64,000 nt of DNA from Syncephalastrum monosporum B8922 (taxonomy: Eukaryota > Mucoromycota > Mucoromycetes > Mucorales > Syncephalastraceae): positions 101,315 through 165,314 of the forward strand of contig JNEN01000779.1 in assembly GCA_000697355.1 (NCBI GenBank). The letters run 5' to 3'. The position numbers and the translations under genes are program-made. Below are positions 34,301 to 47,820 of the stretch, in pieces; within the stretch, counting starts at the first letter, position 1, and every line of letters starts with the position of its first letter. A model generated the notes under the pieces. It saw only the letters and a program-made list of their open reading frames with translations. It was not told where the DNA came from and did no database searches.

Positions 34301-35773
34301 ATTGCGGTAGCGATATCATATACAATCAAAGGAAATAATGCACTGTACAAGTGCCATGATAACATATGTAACCCTGGTTGAGGCAAAACGAGCCGTCATC
34401 CTTTCTGTCGTCATGATGTGGATCCAAGCTTTTCTAAGGAGTGTCAGAATGGCCATTATGATAGTCACTAAGCAATACGTGCCGACTGGCTGAGTCAGAC
34501 ATAGCAGCGGGATAGCAACATACAGAAAACAACTCTGGAGAACGATAAATAAGCTGCGAACGACGTGGACCGGCTCCTGCTTTACAGTTGTTCGCTCCTT
34601 GAAGTAGCGAGAGAAACTTCGTCATAGGAGGGTATGATATTCCTTGCCACTATGTGTTTCATGAGCAAGAGGTGCCATGTAGTCGATATATGATACAAAT
34701 TAAATCACTGAGTCTGTCGTGCTTTTAGCGAATTTAGACTATTTACAAGCGTTGGCAAAACGCCTGTTGTGAGCCAAAAATTCCTTTTTCCTATATACGT
34801 CTTGTTCTTCCAATAAAGAAGTGTTATAAGTCATTAGTAATATACAAAGGTGTCTAGTACAGTGATACAGCTGTAACTGTCTATGGAATCTATTTGATAA
34901 TCATGGCAGGACACGTATCTCACGATGTTGGACATACACACGAGATTAACGTTTGATTCTTTGAACGTCCTACTGCTTTTTACAAAAATGGGGCCGACTT
35001 ACGCGTATTTAAACGAGTTTTATGTTTAACTATCAAAGCATTCTAGCACAAGAAATAAAACATGCCAAAACTGCGGAAAACTGGTACTGAGACGGATGGC
35101 AAAGCATGATCGCATACCCTGCTTAGTCCTTAGTTCCTGTCATAAGGCCTGAGACGTTAAGCAGGGTATACAGCGTATTTAAGGATAAAAAAGGATGAGA
35201 GAGAAAGAGGACAAGAAAAGGGCATATCCCTTTAGATAACAATCTCTATGCACAAAAGAATGAAATGAAATAAAAATAAAAATAAAATTCAAGAAGACGT
35301 ACACAGTACGAGATGTCTGTGGCGGCAAATTAATGAAAGCAACACGCACAGCAATAAAAAGATAAAATAAAGTGATTAAGAAATAAAGATGCAGGAGGTA
35401 CGTGGGCTTTGGATTATGTTTGAATGGGGCAGGTTCAAAAAAACATAAACCGACGGGCTATGAATTCGAACGCAGCAGGGCCAAAAAAAAAAAAAAAAAA
35501 AAAAAGGGTTGCAAGGTGAGCCAGCGTGAGTGGGTTTATAAAGTGAACCATAACTGCTCACAGTTTCAGCATATATCGTTTGCACCACCCGTCGGGACCT
35601 CGTGGGATCCGGCCTCCATTTGTTGTACTCTAAAGTACATTCTTGATACTTTCTATGCCGACGACAACAACCATTCTCGCCTGGAATTCGTTGTCCTTTT
35701 GCCCCTTCCTCACCAACACCATTTACAGCAACATCCACATCCACATCCACATCAATAACTCTCTCTTCAACCG
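34301..35773. other. intergenic region with a poly-A tract
   Basis: It holds the IDH1 3' flank and the capping-enzyme promoter. A run of about 22 A lies at 35485-35506. Near 35270-35290, aaataaaaataaaaataaaa is a short A-rich repeat. No supported gene. Confidence 0.4.
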
Positions 35774-38700
35774 ATGGCCGCTCCCAACCAGCACAGCCAA
35801 CGGAGATCCTCGCACTCTGCTCACTCTGCTCATTCGGCTCATTCGGCTCAACCGCCAATCCACCCCTCCCACGAATATACCTCTTTGCCCGAGACAATCG
35901 GTCGACGCGTAGATCCTCACTACTCAAAAACTCTGCATTCACGACTCAAAGAAATATTGAATTTCCACCTTGAAGGGTAAATCAACATCCCATTCTCCAT
36001 TTGCTTTCTCTTTACCTTCTCTTTGCAATGCTCCCCTCTATTTCCGTATCCTTCATTTCTCACTTTTACTGACTCGTCACATTGCGCGTACCCCATTTCA
36101 CCGACTCGTTATTTATTTCTACCACATTATTCCACTATTTCACCCCTTCTCTTCTATATCCTTTCCTTGTCTTATACGTGCCTATCTCTATCTCTTAAAC
36201 ATTGGCTCACACTCACTCACATCCTTGCATCGATTTATCTAGTTTTCCAGGCACGCAGCCCGTTAGCTTTGAATCAAAGCATTTAGCAGAACTGCAGCGC
36301 GAAGACTACTATGTTTGCGAGAAAACGGACGGCATACGCTATCTCCTCTTGTTTCTACAGTCGCCAAAGGGGCCTGCTTCGTTTCTGGTACTATCCAGCC
36401 ATTCCATCATTCCTCATATGTCTGACACCCTCCATCGCTATCTCTAGTTTGACCAGAACCGGGTCTGGTATTACGTGCCGAACTTGCTTTTTCCTATGCG
36501 AGGGCGCGACAAAGAGTATTTAAAAGATACGCTTTTAGACGGTGAACTCGTTATTGAAAACGACGAAAATAAGGTGGGATCCTTGCCCTCGCTCTTCCTT
36601 TTCTCGTCATACATCGATACTCATTCGCGTTGCATGACAGAAATCTTGGCGTTTCCTAGCCTTCGACTTAATGGCCCTTAACAACGTACCTGTCACCAAG
36701 CGCTCCTTCAATACGCGTCTAGGCGTAAGTTCTGATCTTTACCGCGACACAGCCAATTTGACACCTTTTTTTTTTCTAGATGCTCCAACAAGATATCATA
36801 GCCCCCTTCAATAGCAGTATCCGCCATATCACAGATCAAAGCAAACTCCCTCCTTTCACGTAAGCGCATGAATGACACTTTACCATCCGTGCTCATCACA
36901 TCCTGTAGTATCGAGCTCAAAAAGATGGAGCGTGCTTATGGTCTCCACCTTGTTTTTGATCAGATGACCCGTCTGAAGCATAACAGCGATGGAGTGATAT
37001 GGACGCCTGTCAAGTGGCCTTATATTCCAGGCACTTGCGACAAGCTGCTAAAATGGAAACCACCGGAATCGTGCACAGCAGACCTCAGAATTTCAGCAAC
37101 CTGGAGTAAGGAACACAAGCCGATTTACGCCCTGGAGGTCTTATCGCACGGTGTCACGTACAAATTCTATGACCACTTTCAGCCAGAGCATGAGCTGGCA
37201 GCTAGGTAGGACTCGTATTCCTGGGGAATGGGCTTCTTGGTACGATCAGATCCTTATTGTTGCTTTTAGCTGGAAGAATAACCTGCCAGACGGACGTATT
37301 GCAGAGTTCAGGTACTTGGCGCCGGAAGCGTAAAGGGTTATCTTGAGTATTCATGCTGGAGTTAGGTACGACCCAAACTGGGAAGTAACGATTGTCGAGC
37401 AAGGCTATGCACCGACTACTCGACAAGGCGGCTGGAGGTATAATTATCCATGGTCATAAATATTAGCAGTTACTAACAATGCGTTTCGATCAGATTTGTC
37501 CGCTTCCGCGACGACAAGGACACTGCCAACGACGAGAACGAGGTGCGCAAGGTGATGAACAGCATAAGGGATGGTATAACAAAGGATATGCTATTGGCAC
37601 ATATGGACTATGTACGTAGTGCATGGAAAGCACGTGAAAAAGGTACACCCATCCCGCCTCAGTTTCCACCGTCCACCAAAGTGCCCGACCCATTAAATCT
37701 GGCGAGGTCACCCGCTCGGAAGTCTCTCACCTCTTCAGCACTCATGACACCCACCTCTGCCACGCCTGCCATCCTCCCCTCCCCTTCTATTAACAAAGTC
37801 AATGACTTTTTCACGACGGCCAGCGAAGGAAAGCCCACTGTGGCCCAGCAGTCACAGCAACAGCCAAACTATCCGAAACCCGAGGTCGACAGGAGACGTT
37901 CTGAAGCAGATGCCAATCTCAATAAAAGCCGGCGGCCGTCCCTGGGCCAGAGGAACAAGTCAACTGATCCTCGCTGGACTGAAGAAGCACGCGAATCCGA
38001 GCCGATGGACCATGGACCGTCTCGCACGCCCTCTACTGGAAGTGATTTTGAGCAAAAGCCCAAACGCCGCGACGAAAGTCCACCGAAAGCCATGGGTGCT
38101 ATGGACCGAAAGCGCTTCAAATCATGGGCGGGTGAGGACCGTTGGCCGACAGCTGAATATGAGCGACGTCTCTCCCCGGTGTCAGAAACGCCCGCTTCCC
38201 AGAAGCCTGAACCAGTTCAGCAACACCCACCGCTGCAAGAGTCTCCACATCAGTCGCCACGGCAGTCTCCGCAACCACCGCAACCGCAGCAGCAGCAGCA
38301 GCAGCAACAGCGGCAACCGACACCTGTTGCTCCAAATCAGTCCCCTCCACCACCGCCTCCACCGCCTCCGCCTGCGCCTAACGAATCCTTACGGCGTCGC
38401 AAGATCTCGACTAGCTCGCCTTCCCTCGTCACCACGCAGACAGAATCGAGTACATCCGAGAGCCGCACTTTTTATGCACACCACCTGGAAGCCCACAGTG
38501 ACCCATCGCTTCCCGAAAAAACCAGGCGCACCAGTGAAGGTGCCGAACGGATACCTGTCAAAAGTCAGCCTGTATCATTTAACAACAATGGCAAGGAGTC
38601 GCGGGCGAAATACCCACCCGAAAGAAATGGCGAGCAAAAGCCAGCCAGTGCACCTACACCGATCCGCCAGAGCTCATCCAGCAATATTCACAGCCTTTTG

Positions 38701-39621
38701 ACCACCTCTGTCGAGCCTTCCTCCGTGTTAAACAAAGCAACCCCACCTCCACCTCCATCTCAACCGCAGTCTGCGTCTCCAGCCTTATCGTCTTCGGAAG
38801 ACCGTCCCGTATCAAGGCGGCCTTACGATTTTGCGACAATCTTACAGTCAAAACCTTCCCAACACGATGAGCCACGTAATGTGCAGTTTATCAACTATCA
38901 TGCAGAACACCAGCCGTCTCCCATGGCGCCACAAGCGAGCGATCGCTCCATGATGATGGCAGCACCAGCAGCACCAGCGCAGGCAGGGCGGCCAGACAAG
39001 GGTAGTAGCAATAATAAGCCGGCGGGATCCTGGCAGGCCAGCTATTCACCTACGTCGTCCGCGTCTCCTGTGGATGGCCGTGGAAGGCAGCTGGGGGTGT
39101 GGAAAGCGGTGGTCGGTGCCCCGGCAGGCGAGTCTGCGCCTCCTCCGCATCCGCAAACACACCCACAAGCCCCACCTCCGCCTTTGCCTCCACAACAACA
39201 GCACCAGCAGCCTCAGGGACCACCGCCGCCTCAGCCTCCCCATCCGCCTCATCCGCACTACCAGCACCATCCACATCTCCAGCAACAGCACCACCCACAG
39301 CCTCCTGCCCCGCCTCCTGGAAGTGGTGTGTACAGCCCACGGTCGCGATATGTAGGCATTGCCGCTTATGAACACCCTCATCATCCGCAGCACCCTCAAC
39401 AGCAGCCACCATCCTCCTATCCATACGGTACCGCTTACCCACCTCCAACCTATCTGCCTCCAGGTTACCCGTCCCACCCGCTGTCTAAAATCCAATCTCC
39501 TGAACACCCAGGCGTTCCTCCTCCTGCTGGTACTGGTTATTTCCCATATGAAACTGCCAAGACAGAGGATGATGGGAAAAAGCGAAGCAGTAAAAATATG
39601 CTTGATTTCATATTAAACTGA
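35774..39621 (+). CDS. CEG1: mRNA guanylyltransferase (capping enzyme alpha, Ceg1-type) with a very long low-complexity tail
   Basis: Nine exons (35774-35976, 36243-36387, 36448-36573, 36641-36724, 36780-36859, 36909-37205, 37270-37311, 37366-37437, 37494-39621) join exactly to 1058 residues. Nucleotidyltransferase motifs are in order: I, CEKTDGIR (Lys95 forms the enzyme-GMP bond); IIIa, [39 protein letters not shown] (OB fold). Yeast Ceg1 is about 460 residues; here the catalytic unit ends near residue 395 and a tail of about 660 residues follows. The tail is encoded by one intronless exon and dominated by Pro, Gln, Ser and His, with poly-Gln near 38290-38310, poly-Pro runs and a Tyr/Pro-rich end ([17 protein letters not shown]). 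The first intron (266 nt) is long for this genome. Role: adds GMP to the 5' diphosphate end of nascent RNA in the nucleus. Confidence 0.93.
38271..38370 (+). repeat. CAG/CCG-rich coding microsatellite (poly-Gln, poly-Pro) in the capping-enzyme tail
   Basis: Imperfect CAG/CAA repeats at about 38286-38315 encode a Gln run, followed by CCA/CCT/CCG repeats near 38343-38370 encoding a Pro run. They sit within the long final exon. Confidence 0.75.
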
Positions 39622-39851
39622 AATTAAAAACGTTTGCTTGATAAAGCCGGTCTTGAAAAATGCCTTTCTTTTTCAGAGACCACACGTTGATACCTCTCGT
39701 AGGGCTTAACTGTTTTGATCATGAGCTTGGTTACGCCTGTCTCAAAAATACACTCTCCAAAAAGCTTCATACATCAGGGAAACCGGTTGTTCAGAAGCAT
39801 ATTTAAATTTATGACAATTTACACGGTCTAGACGAGCAGATAACTATGCTC

Positions 39852-42800
39852 TTACGACGGCAAGACAGCTTGATTTCGCCACTGTATCTGTTTGGCGTAC
39901 TCGTAAATACAGATCGCGCCGCTGACGTGGACGTTGAGTGACCGGGTGATACCCTGTTGAGGGATTTCGATAGTTTGATCCAATATCTGGAGCAGATCGG
40001 CAGGAATGCCTTGACGTTCCTTGCCGAGCAGCAACACGCACTTTTCTGGGAATTCGAACTCGCCGAGCGTGGCGCTGGTCGTCGTCTGTTCAAGACCACA
40101 GAGTGCGTAGCCTTCCTTTTTCTTCTCTTGCAGGAAAGCTGCCACATCTGCCTCACCCACCTCGATCATCGGCATCCAGCGCTCGGACGCGACACTGACG
40201 TTGTGGAAAGCCGGATCATCCTTGATCTATAGAAATCTATTATTAAACTGTCCTGCTTGCTAACATTTTTCTTCTGTGTTTTGTTACCTTGAGACTGTAT
40301 ACAACAAGTTGCGACGCATTAAAGATCTCACAGGTACGGCACAGACCAGCCAAGTTGGGCAGACGGTCAATCAAGCTTGCCACAACAATCAGATCGTTTC
40401 GGCGACGCTTCTTTTGTACCAAAGACTTTGTCAAATCCACATCGGTCTGGAGCATCATTTCCCAGGGCAGGATCTTCTTTTGGAAAGACTCGTTGCTCGT
40501 TATATCCTCAGAGGGCACACTGGGCTGCGTCTCGGCCTCCTGCGCCATGGCCTCCATTGGATCCGCACTGGTGTAGACGTCTCGACGCGCCGGGTTGTTG
40601 AAGGGGCAAAAAGCGACGGCTTGGGGATTCACTTTGAGGAAGGCACGCGAGCTGATCTTCTCATTATCGATAACGTCGAATAATGTCATGAGTTCCCGGA
40701 AAATAAACTCAATATTGAAATCTTGGAGCGGATCAAAGCGCATTAGGTAAAAGTTGTCCTTGATTTTGTCGTACAGCTTCTGCGAGTCGGCATATTTCTT
40801 CATAAAGGTAAGCAGAGTCGAGATATACTTGTCCTCCAGAAGAGCAGCATTGAGATTCCTCCGCTGGCAGCTTTCGATGTTGCGAAGCCAGGCACAGTAA
40901 GAATACAGACGCACTGTAAAATGGTTGGTCGTCAGCCAGGGCACGAGGCGGACGAAGATCTCCTCAAAGTATTGCTTTGCGGCAGAGTCATCGAGAATAT
41001 CGCCCAAGGTGAACGTGGTAGTCAAGATGGAGACGATATAATGCGGCTTATTGTCGGCAATTTCAAGAGTAGCGTATAGCTGATGCAGTTGGGTCGGGAA
41101 GCGATAGAAAAGAAGGATCAGAGCCCACTATTCGAAATGTATCAGTATGGCTATGTATTTAAGTTGGATGATGTACTTACCTCCATATAGCAGCGAACGG
41201 ATATCACGTACTCATCCTGGACATATTGATTGATCTTGCTGATATATTCGGCAGCATCTTTTTCATCTGTAACAAAGCGGAGAAGCAAGAGAATCGAGCA
41301 CCAAATTCGAAGCTAAAGAGTATGTGAGTGTAAGCCAACACTATCGATACCCCATCTGTCGTTGCTTACTCGTGTACGATGTTCAATGGTTGAAGGGAAC
41401 TGGTGGTCGACAAGCTCGGCCTTCGCACATTCGGCAAACAATGCGCCAAGCAATCGATGGGCAAAGGCCACGTGCCGCTCGTTCGTTTCTTCAAGTCGCA
41501 AGAGAATATCATTCATCAGGACGCGGACTTGATAATCATTTTGGTTAAAGAGCATTTCAACCGTCCTACAATAGGCATGTTAGTTCGTCCATATTCTCTA
41601 TACATCAAGGAATGACAGACCCAGTCGCTTCCTGCACAACTGACGGCTCTTCCAGCTTGACAGCAATGGCAGCTTCCAATTTTTGATCCTCGCGGTCGCG
41701 TAAGGGTCCATAGACCAGCAGGCGCATGAATTGGGGACAGTAAGCCAACATGGATTGGTCTGACTCGCGCGTGAAGTTCTTCCAGTATGCATGCAATTGC
41801 GTGGCGCATTGTCCCACGATCTGAGGCTTGGTATCACCAATACTAATCACATAGTCCAGCGCCTACATATGCTATGTAAGCCTTCATCCCGTTTTCTGTT
41901 CGCGTCGGCTTGCCTTTTTCATTGGACCTCCATCCTCGCTAAGATCCGCTTGCGATAAAAGCTCAGGCTGGAAGAGCATTCGGACAAGAGCACGCATCAT
42001 AGGTGGCGAAGTTTTCGATTGGTTGAAGTTCTCTTTGATAAGCTCGATGCCATAATCCACGGCCAATTGTACCTAGATCGCGCTACTGGTAAGTAATATC
42101 TCACAGTCGTTGATTTTGACTCACCATCTCAGGTCTCTTGTGATATTGCATGCCCAGCACATGCGCCACGCAGTCCATGACAGCCGCGGCACAAAGTTCT
42201 GAGGCGCTTTCCATTTGATCGATGCCTTCTTCGACGACGGCAAGCGGATCGAACGTCTTCTCCATGTCGTTCTTCTACATAATGGTAAGCCCACCGATTC
42301 TTCTATCCGGTCCCACGTACCTGGATAGCATAACGTGTGATACTACTCAGACAATCCCATTTGTAGCGGATAAAGGAGGTCACTGTATCGCCCCAGCGTC
42401 TGGAAATGCAATGCGACGCAAATGTTAGTAGGATGTTAAGACCTCCCCCACCCCCATATATCATACCTTTGGCGCATTCCTTCGGGTGTCTTTTTTAGCT
42501 GCAGTTTAAGAAGCAAAGACGCGATGCTATCATCACATTCCAAAGCCATGCACTCGTTCTTCAAAGCGCACTGATATACAACATCGAGCAGTCGAACAAA
42601 ATTTGCCTTGGACATTTCCCTGTTTGCAACAATGCCTAAGAAACCCTTCGATGGTCAACTTCGCTTTGTGAGACCTATCCACTCCATACCTTTGTTTTCA
42701 TCTCTGAGAAGAGACAGACACTTGCTATATTGACCCGTGATCATACTGTCTTTTGTGTCTTTGTCCAATGCACCGCTTTGCAGTATGTGGGAGGTGACAG

Positions 42801-45800
42801 AAAGATATAATTCCACAGGATCGTCATCTGCGAGCCAACGATTTTAGATATAGATCGAATGCATTCGCTGTTTACTTACCAATGACATTTTCTTTCTCTC
42901 CACTAATGTATCTAGCGCTGATGCGGTCGAGCAGAATGGGAAGATCAGGTACAGCGAGAAGTGCAGCGCCTTGTGTAAAGTATTGGTCGAAAACAGACCA
43001 CACCGCGTTCAAAAGGACGAGGTCTCGGTTTGATGGTACTTTGTTTTGGCTCCTAGAATAGATGAAATTAGTAGCGAGATATCGTTCACATGATTTGCAA
43101 CTTACAGCTGATGGATCAGAGCAGAGAACAAATTAGATATATCTTCCTTTTTAGGCCGGCCGTCGGCATCGACAACGACAAATGCACTCATACGAGCCAG
43201 AACATTCGCCTGATTCTGCAGCAGGTTTACAGGGATATCTGGAACAATAGAGTGAGATTTTGTCATAGATACATCTGGAATTTCTCACCATCATCAGAGG
43301 CTCCATTTTCAACATAGGTGTCAGCACGTTTCTTGAGGTTATCCAGGAGATTCTCCAGTGCCTAACGGGCACCGGTCAAAAACAGCGGGTAAACCTATCA
43401 AATCGATTTACCTTGTTTTCCTTTGTCACAACGGCTGATAGCCATGTGTGGATGGTGTTGTATTGCTCGCTCGTCGAGTTCAAATCAAGACCATTGACTA
43501 CAGAGGAGATGGTCCTAGAAGTCGGTTAGTACATTTACGTCATCCAAACACCATATAACCTACTTTGCCACGTCAGAGAAAGTCAACTGCGAAGCATCTG
43601 TAAATTTCGTCAAGGCAAGAATAGAGAGTCTTCGCAAATAAACACGGTTTTTGGCGGCGCTGAAGAGCAGAATAAGTCATTGTACAACGAGTTCACCACC
43701 CAGAATACTTACTAGAAATTACGATGTCGGTCCAGAAGGTATCTCAACGACTTGAGTTCCTCGGAACCCCACGCTGGCAAATTTGAGTTCTGTACGAGAC
43801 CCTCCAGAAGGTAAAGAATTGGGACACTGCCGCTGACGACATGAGCAAGATGGTGGATGAGCTGCTTCAAAAACTCAATCTATAGAGAGGAGTTAATGCA
43901 TCTCGAACACTTATGCAAACTTACAAGTATTAAGTCTTACCTTATCCTCCGTCTTCTCCAATGCTCCGAGCAAGTGAGTGACGAACAGCTTGATTTTCTC
44001 ACCGAACGGGCTGACAAGCGTGCCCTGGGTGGGTACGGCGTAAAGTGACGTGACATCGATGGTTTTCAGGAGGGCTCCAAAGACGAAATCGCGCTGAATG
44101 CCCATCATGTTGAGAGATTGCTTGTTCTGAAGGGTGAAGATATACTCCAAAATGCCCTTTTTGACTGAGGTGGTGTCGTTGTGGAAACCTCGGTAGAAGA
44201 GCAAGATCCACCAGGACGGATCCATGTCGGGGCTCGACAAAAGATGTTCGAGGCGCGATAGCACAGGCTTGACGAGGTGGAGCACGGTTTCATGCATAAT
44301 GTCGTAGAGCAAGAACCAGTCTTTTGTGGGGTAAGTATATTATCATTTCATTTTTTTTCTACTTCGAGGCTGACCTTCCCAGAGTTCAGAGTAGCTCTGT
44401 GACTTATCCACCGACCACCTGAAGAAGGGCGTCCACTCAGTGCTTCTGGTTTTTGTTATCTCGGGAGACTTGGCGGTCATGTCGATGATACGCTTCAAGA
44501 TGTATGCAGCTTTTTTTCGGAATAGCCCTTCGTTGCTCCAAAAGCCACTCTAGATATCGCAATGTAAGGACAAACTGTCTTGATCATTGTCTTTGCGCAC
44601 CTGAATAATGACAAAAAATCTTTCTTGAAGGCGCAAGTCAAGACGAATATCCTCGGGGGTTTCACCAAAGTACAGCTCATAGAATTTGGCAATCAGCCCA
44701 TATGCTTCAGATCGAAGTAGATTCGTTGCGGGCAGATCAAAGATCTGGAGGGTGCGGTTCCAAAGCATCTGTATTTTTGTTCGCTAGCTGTCAGCTTCAT
44801 GTGTGCAGTATAAGGTACACAATAGCAAGATAAGAATATAGAAAACAACACTACCTGGCACCAGCCTTCCCGTTTATTCTTATTCTCTTGTGCACGAAAT
44901 AGATTAGGGATTAGGTCGTTGGTCAGCTTCATACGAAGATGAGGATCAGTGCAAGAGAGCATAGCAACAGCCACTGTCATGGTTGCATCGAGCCAGTCGT
45001 CGACTGGTTTGGCTGCATCGTCAAATCCGCTCAGCTCTTCGACGAAACGATTCAAAACGTCCAGACAACACTCAAGATCGAGTCTGTTTCCCAGTTGAGT
45101 CGACTGTGCTGTGGTTGCTGATAAGACGCTGGCACTGTCTTCCGTCGCATCATCGTTGTCGAGGATTGATAGTTTGTGCCTCAGCGGGTCAACGTACGAA
45201 TGCAGCTTTTCCCAGGCGGGAGAGTCGCCCATATTGGACTGAATAAAACGCACCGGCAGGAGGTCAACAAAGTCGGGCTCGATCTCCATGGCAAGAATGA
45301 GCTGGCCGAGAAAGAGAGTCATTGACGCGTCGCCAAATGTGTTCTCCTTTTCCTCTTCGAGAACGAATCGTGCCATCCAGTGTGCGACAGCATCGCTCAA
45401 AAGACTGACACTTTCTGTGGCCACCATTGAATCATGCGAAAAGCTCATGAGCATCAATGGTCGTAAATAGGTATCGAGAGCTTTTTCTTTGTCGTCAACA
45501 TTGGTCAGGCGTGTCAAGTAGGCTTTCAAAGTGGGCAACAAGATCTGGAGTGCGCCAAACCGATCTTTCTCGTCGTCCGTTTCTCGGAAGCGTTCGTCCA
45601 GCTGCTCTAAATACGACAGAAGATCGTCTGGCTTCTCGTTACGCTCCAGTAACGCCTCCAACGGTGCGTAGGCGAACTCCATGGCAAGAATGTAAAGATC
45701 AGGCGATGAAATAAGCACTGGACGAAAAAACAGGTACAGAATTCTGTTGATCCATACGGCAGCCAATCGGAGCTCGGTAAACGTGAGACTCCTGAATCCA

Positions 45801-45832
45801 TGCGACACAATTTCATGCGCTGTCATACCCAT
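39852..45832 (-). CDS. TRM3: tRNA (guanosine-2'-O-)-methyltransferase, Trm3/TARBP1 family
   Basis: A long gene of many exons separated by 50-80 nt introns; the protein is roughly 1500 residues, like yeast Trm3 (1436). Most of it is helical repeat sequence (for example FAYAPLEALLERNEKPDDLL near the start, and SWWILLFYRGFHNDTTSVKK in the middle). The C-terminal SPOUT methyltransferase domain is clear: LIVVASLIDRLPNLAGLCRT with CEIF (motif 1), CVLLLGKERQGIPADLLQIL (motif 2) and IEIPQQGITRSLNVHVSGAI (motif 3, the SAM knot). Trm3 methylates the ribose of G18 in the tRNA D-loop. The last intron (about 40226-40287) precedes IKDDPAFHNVSVASERW. An ATG at 45832 opens the frame; the ATG at 45682 (MEFAYAPLE) is an alternative start. 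Individual exon joins were checked only at both ends and in several middle segments. Confidence 0.88.
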
Positions 45833-46640
45833 GAACTATGTGGCTTATTACGCTTGTCTTCGACTCGGGCAATTATTTTATGCGAATCAAATGCGGATAT
45901 GCATAGGTGAAGCGTGCAATAGAACTAGGGCTAAAATATTCCAGATCGTTTGCTGGGCACGTCTATGGGATTGCTATGAATAATAGCCTTCATTATATTA
46001 CTGCTTTATTTAATCACGTGACAGGACCAGCGTCTTGTTGCCTCCAGGGAACGCGATACATTGCTGAAAGTTTCACCGGTCATCATAGAAGGAAACTTTT
46101 TCATACTTTCGTATGTGATTCGTTGTGGGGTTGTCGAGTATCCCATGCGTGACAGAGTAGTGAGTTTGGTTTAGCATGAAATAATGTGCGTCTCACCGCC
46201 ACGTAATAGTGACATCCAATAATCTATGAAGATATAGCGCTCGATTGACTGCTGAGTGACCTTATTGTGTTCATCTACGAAGACGCTATAGCCTACTGCA
46301 TAGTACTCGGTTGAACTTAAGATAATTGAATGGACATGAAGTAGCGAAACATCACAAATTCGGATAAAAAAAAACGAAGATCTGGAGGACGGCTAAACGT
46401 TTCGCTGAATTGATGATGGCTTGAGCGTTGACCAATCAAATGCTGGCAAAAGGAATGACGACCCGAAAGCCCCGAAACTGCGCTTTTTGTTTTCTTGTTT
46501 TGCGGGCGTATATCACTGGTTCTGACTCTTCTCCTTGTTTAACAAGTCGGCTTATTTCTTCTGTGCCTCGTACACAGCCGTTGTTTCTCTCTCTTTCTCT
46601 TCCTTGGTCGCTTTGTCTTTTACCCCCTCCTTCCACTGCT
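45833..46640. other. divergent promoter region, Trm3 / PRELI gene
   Basis: About 800 bases between two head-to-head start codons. Pyrimidine-rich sequence (ctctctctttctcttcc, 46587-46605) precedes the PRELI start. No gene seen. Confidence 0.4.
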
Positions 46641-47465
46641 ATGAAGTTGTTCCAGTCAAAGCACGAATTCCAATACGAGTGGAGCTTGGTCTCAGCCGCC
46701 AACTGGCAAAAATACCCCAACGAGCATTGCCCACATGTCCAACACGTCGACGTCTTGAATCGCACGCTTGACCCTGAGACCGGGATTCTTACCACCGAAC
46801 GCCTCATTACTGTTGATCAGAATGTGCCTGCTCTTATAATGAAGGTAAGCCAAAGCCCAAAGCTATATATACAGAGCCCTTGCGTTTCCATGCGCACACG
46901 CCACCACACGCAACAACAACACAAAAAAAAGAACCCTCCAGAACTGACGGTAAAATTGAAAAAATTAGATTATGGGCTGCCCCACGACGCAATACGTACG
47001 CGAGATTTCCGTAATCGACCCCAAGAAGAAGACGTTGACCATGTCGAGTGAGAACCTGACCATGTCCAATATTTTGACTGTTCGGGAGACCATCGAATAC
47101 AAAGAGCATCCGAATGACAAACTCAAGTAAGCAATGTGCTACCATGTGCAGGCGTGGACAGATGTGCTTACTTCTTTGCTTCTTAGGACCCTCTTCACAC
47201 AACAAGCCGCCTTTTCTGCTGGCAGTATGGTGTCGCGCTGGGCCAACACTGTCGAAGACTTCTCTCTAAAACGTTTCCAGCAGAATGCAGCTGTCGGCCG
47301 TGAAGGTTTCTCCAAGGTATGACTAGATCAGCTTGTTGGGGGATATACACAAACTCACATTCACGATGCTCACCGTTGTAGGTCTTGGAACGCTTTGTTG
47401 TGATGGCCGAGGCTTCTCAGGAACAGCAAAACAAAGCCGTCCCGTTACCATCCGAACGCAACTGA
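46641..47465 (+). CDS. PRELI/MSF1-domain mitochondrial lipid-transfer protein (Ups2/Slowmo-like)
   Basis: Exons 46641-46844, 46969-47126, 47187-47316 and 47382-47465 join to 191 residues, the usual size. Family features: MKLFQSKHEFQYEWSLVSAA at the start, YPNEHCPHVQHVDVLNRTLD, GILTTERLITVDQNVPALIM, then YVREISVIDPKKKTLTMSSE and TFTQ-type ending TLFTQQAAFSAGSMVSRWAN with TVEDFSLKRFQQNAAVGREG. Ups/PRELI proteins work with Mdm35 in the intermembrane space to carry phosphatidic acid or phosphatidylserine between mitochondrial membranes. The N-terminus resembles Ups2/Slowmo (phosphatidylserine carriers) more than Ups1; that subdivision is my inference. The first intron is 124 nt, the others about 60. 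Confidence 0.93.
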
Positions 47466-47820
47466 AAAATTCAGTCGAGACCAAAATCACATGCAAATAA
47501 TACCCTCCGCATTGGACAAAGCAAGCTAGAGAAATCTCACAAAACTAGAGCATCAGCATCCCACCACACTTCTGCACACGCCCTCCACTCCTCCTGCCAT
47601 TCTTTCTTTACTACACATTATAACCATGTAAATCCACATAGATGCAATCTTCAATGAATTTGTTTGTACAGCTTATTTTCTGCCACCTCTTCTCGTGCGA
47701 TGTCACGTGCGATACATGCGACACATCGTGAATCTGGATCCATGGGAAGTAGAATACTCTGTTTACTACGCTGTAGACTGCTGGAGTAGTTCTACATTCA
47801 AGAAAAGCTATCTATCCTTC
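47466..47820. other. convergent intergenic region
   Basis: 3' flanks of the PRELI gene (+) and the repeat-protein gene (-). No gene seen. Confidence 0.4.

Noticed and set aside
39046..39507. Antisense Arg/Leu-rich and Val/Ala-rich frames opposite the capping-enzyme tail
   Set aside because: Reverse complement of CAG/CCN codons; low complexity explains the open frames.
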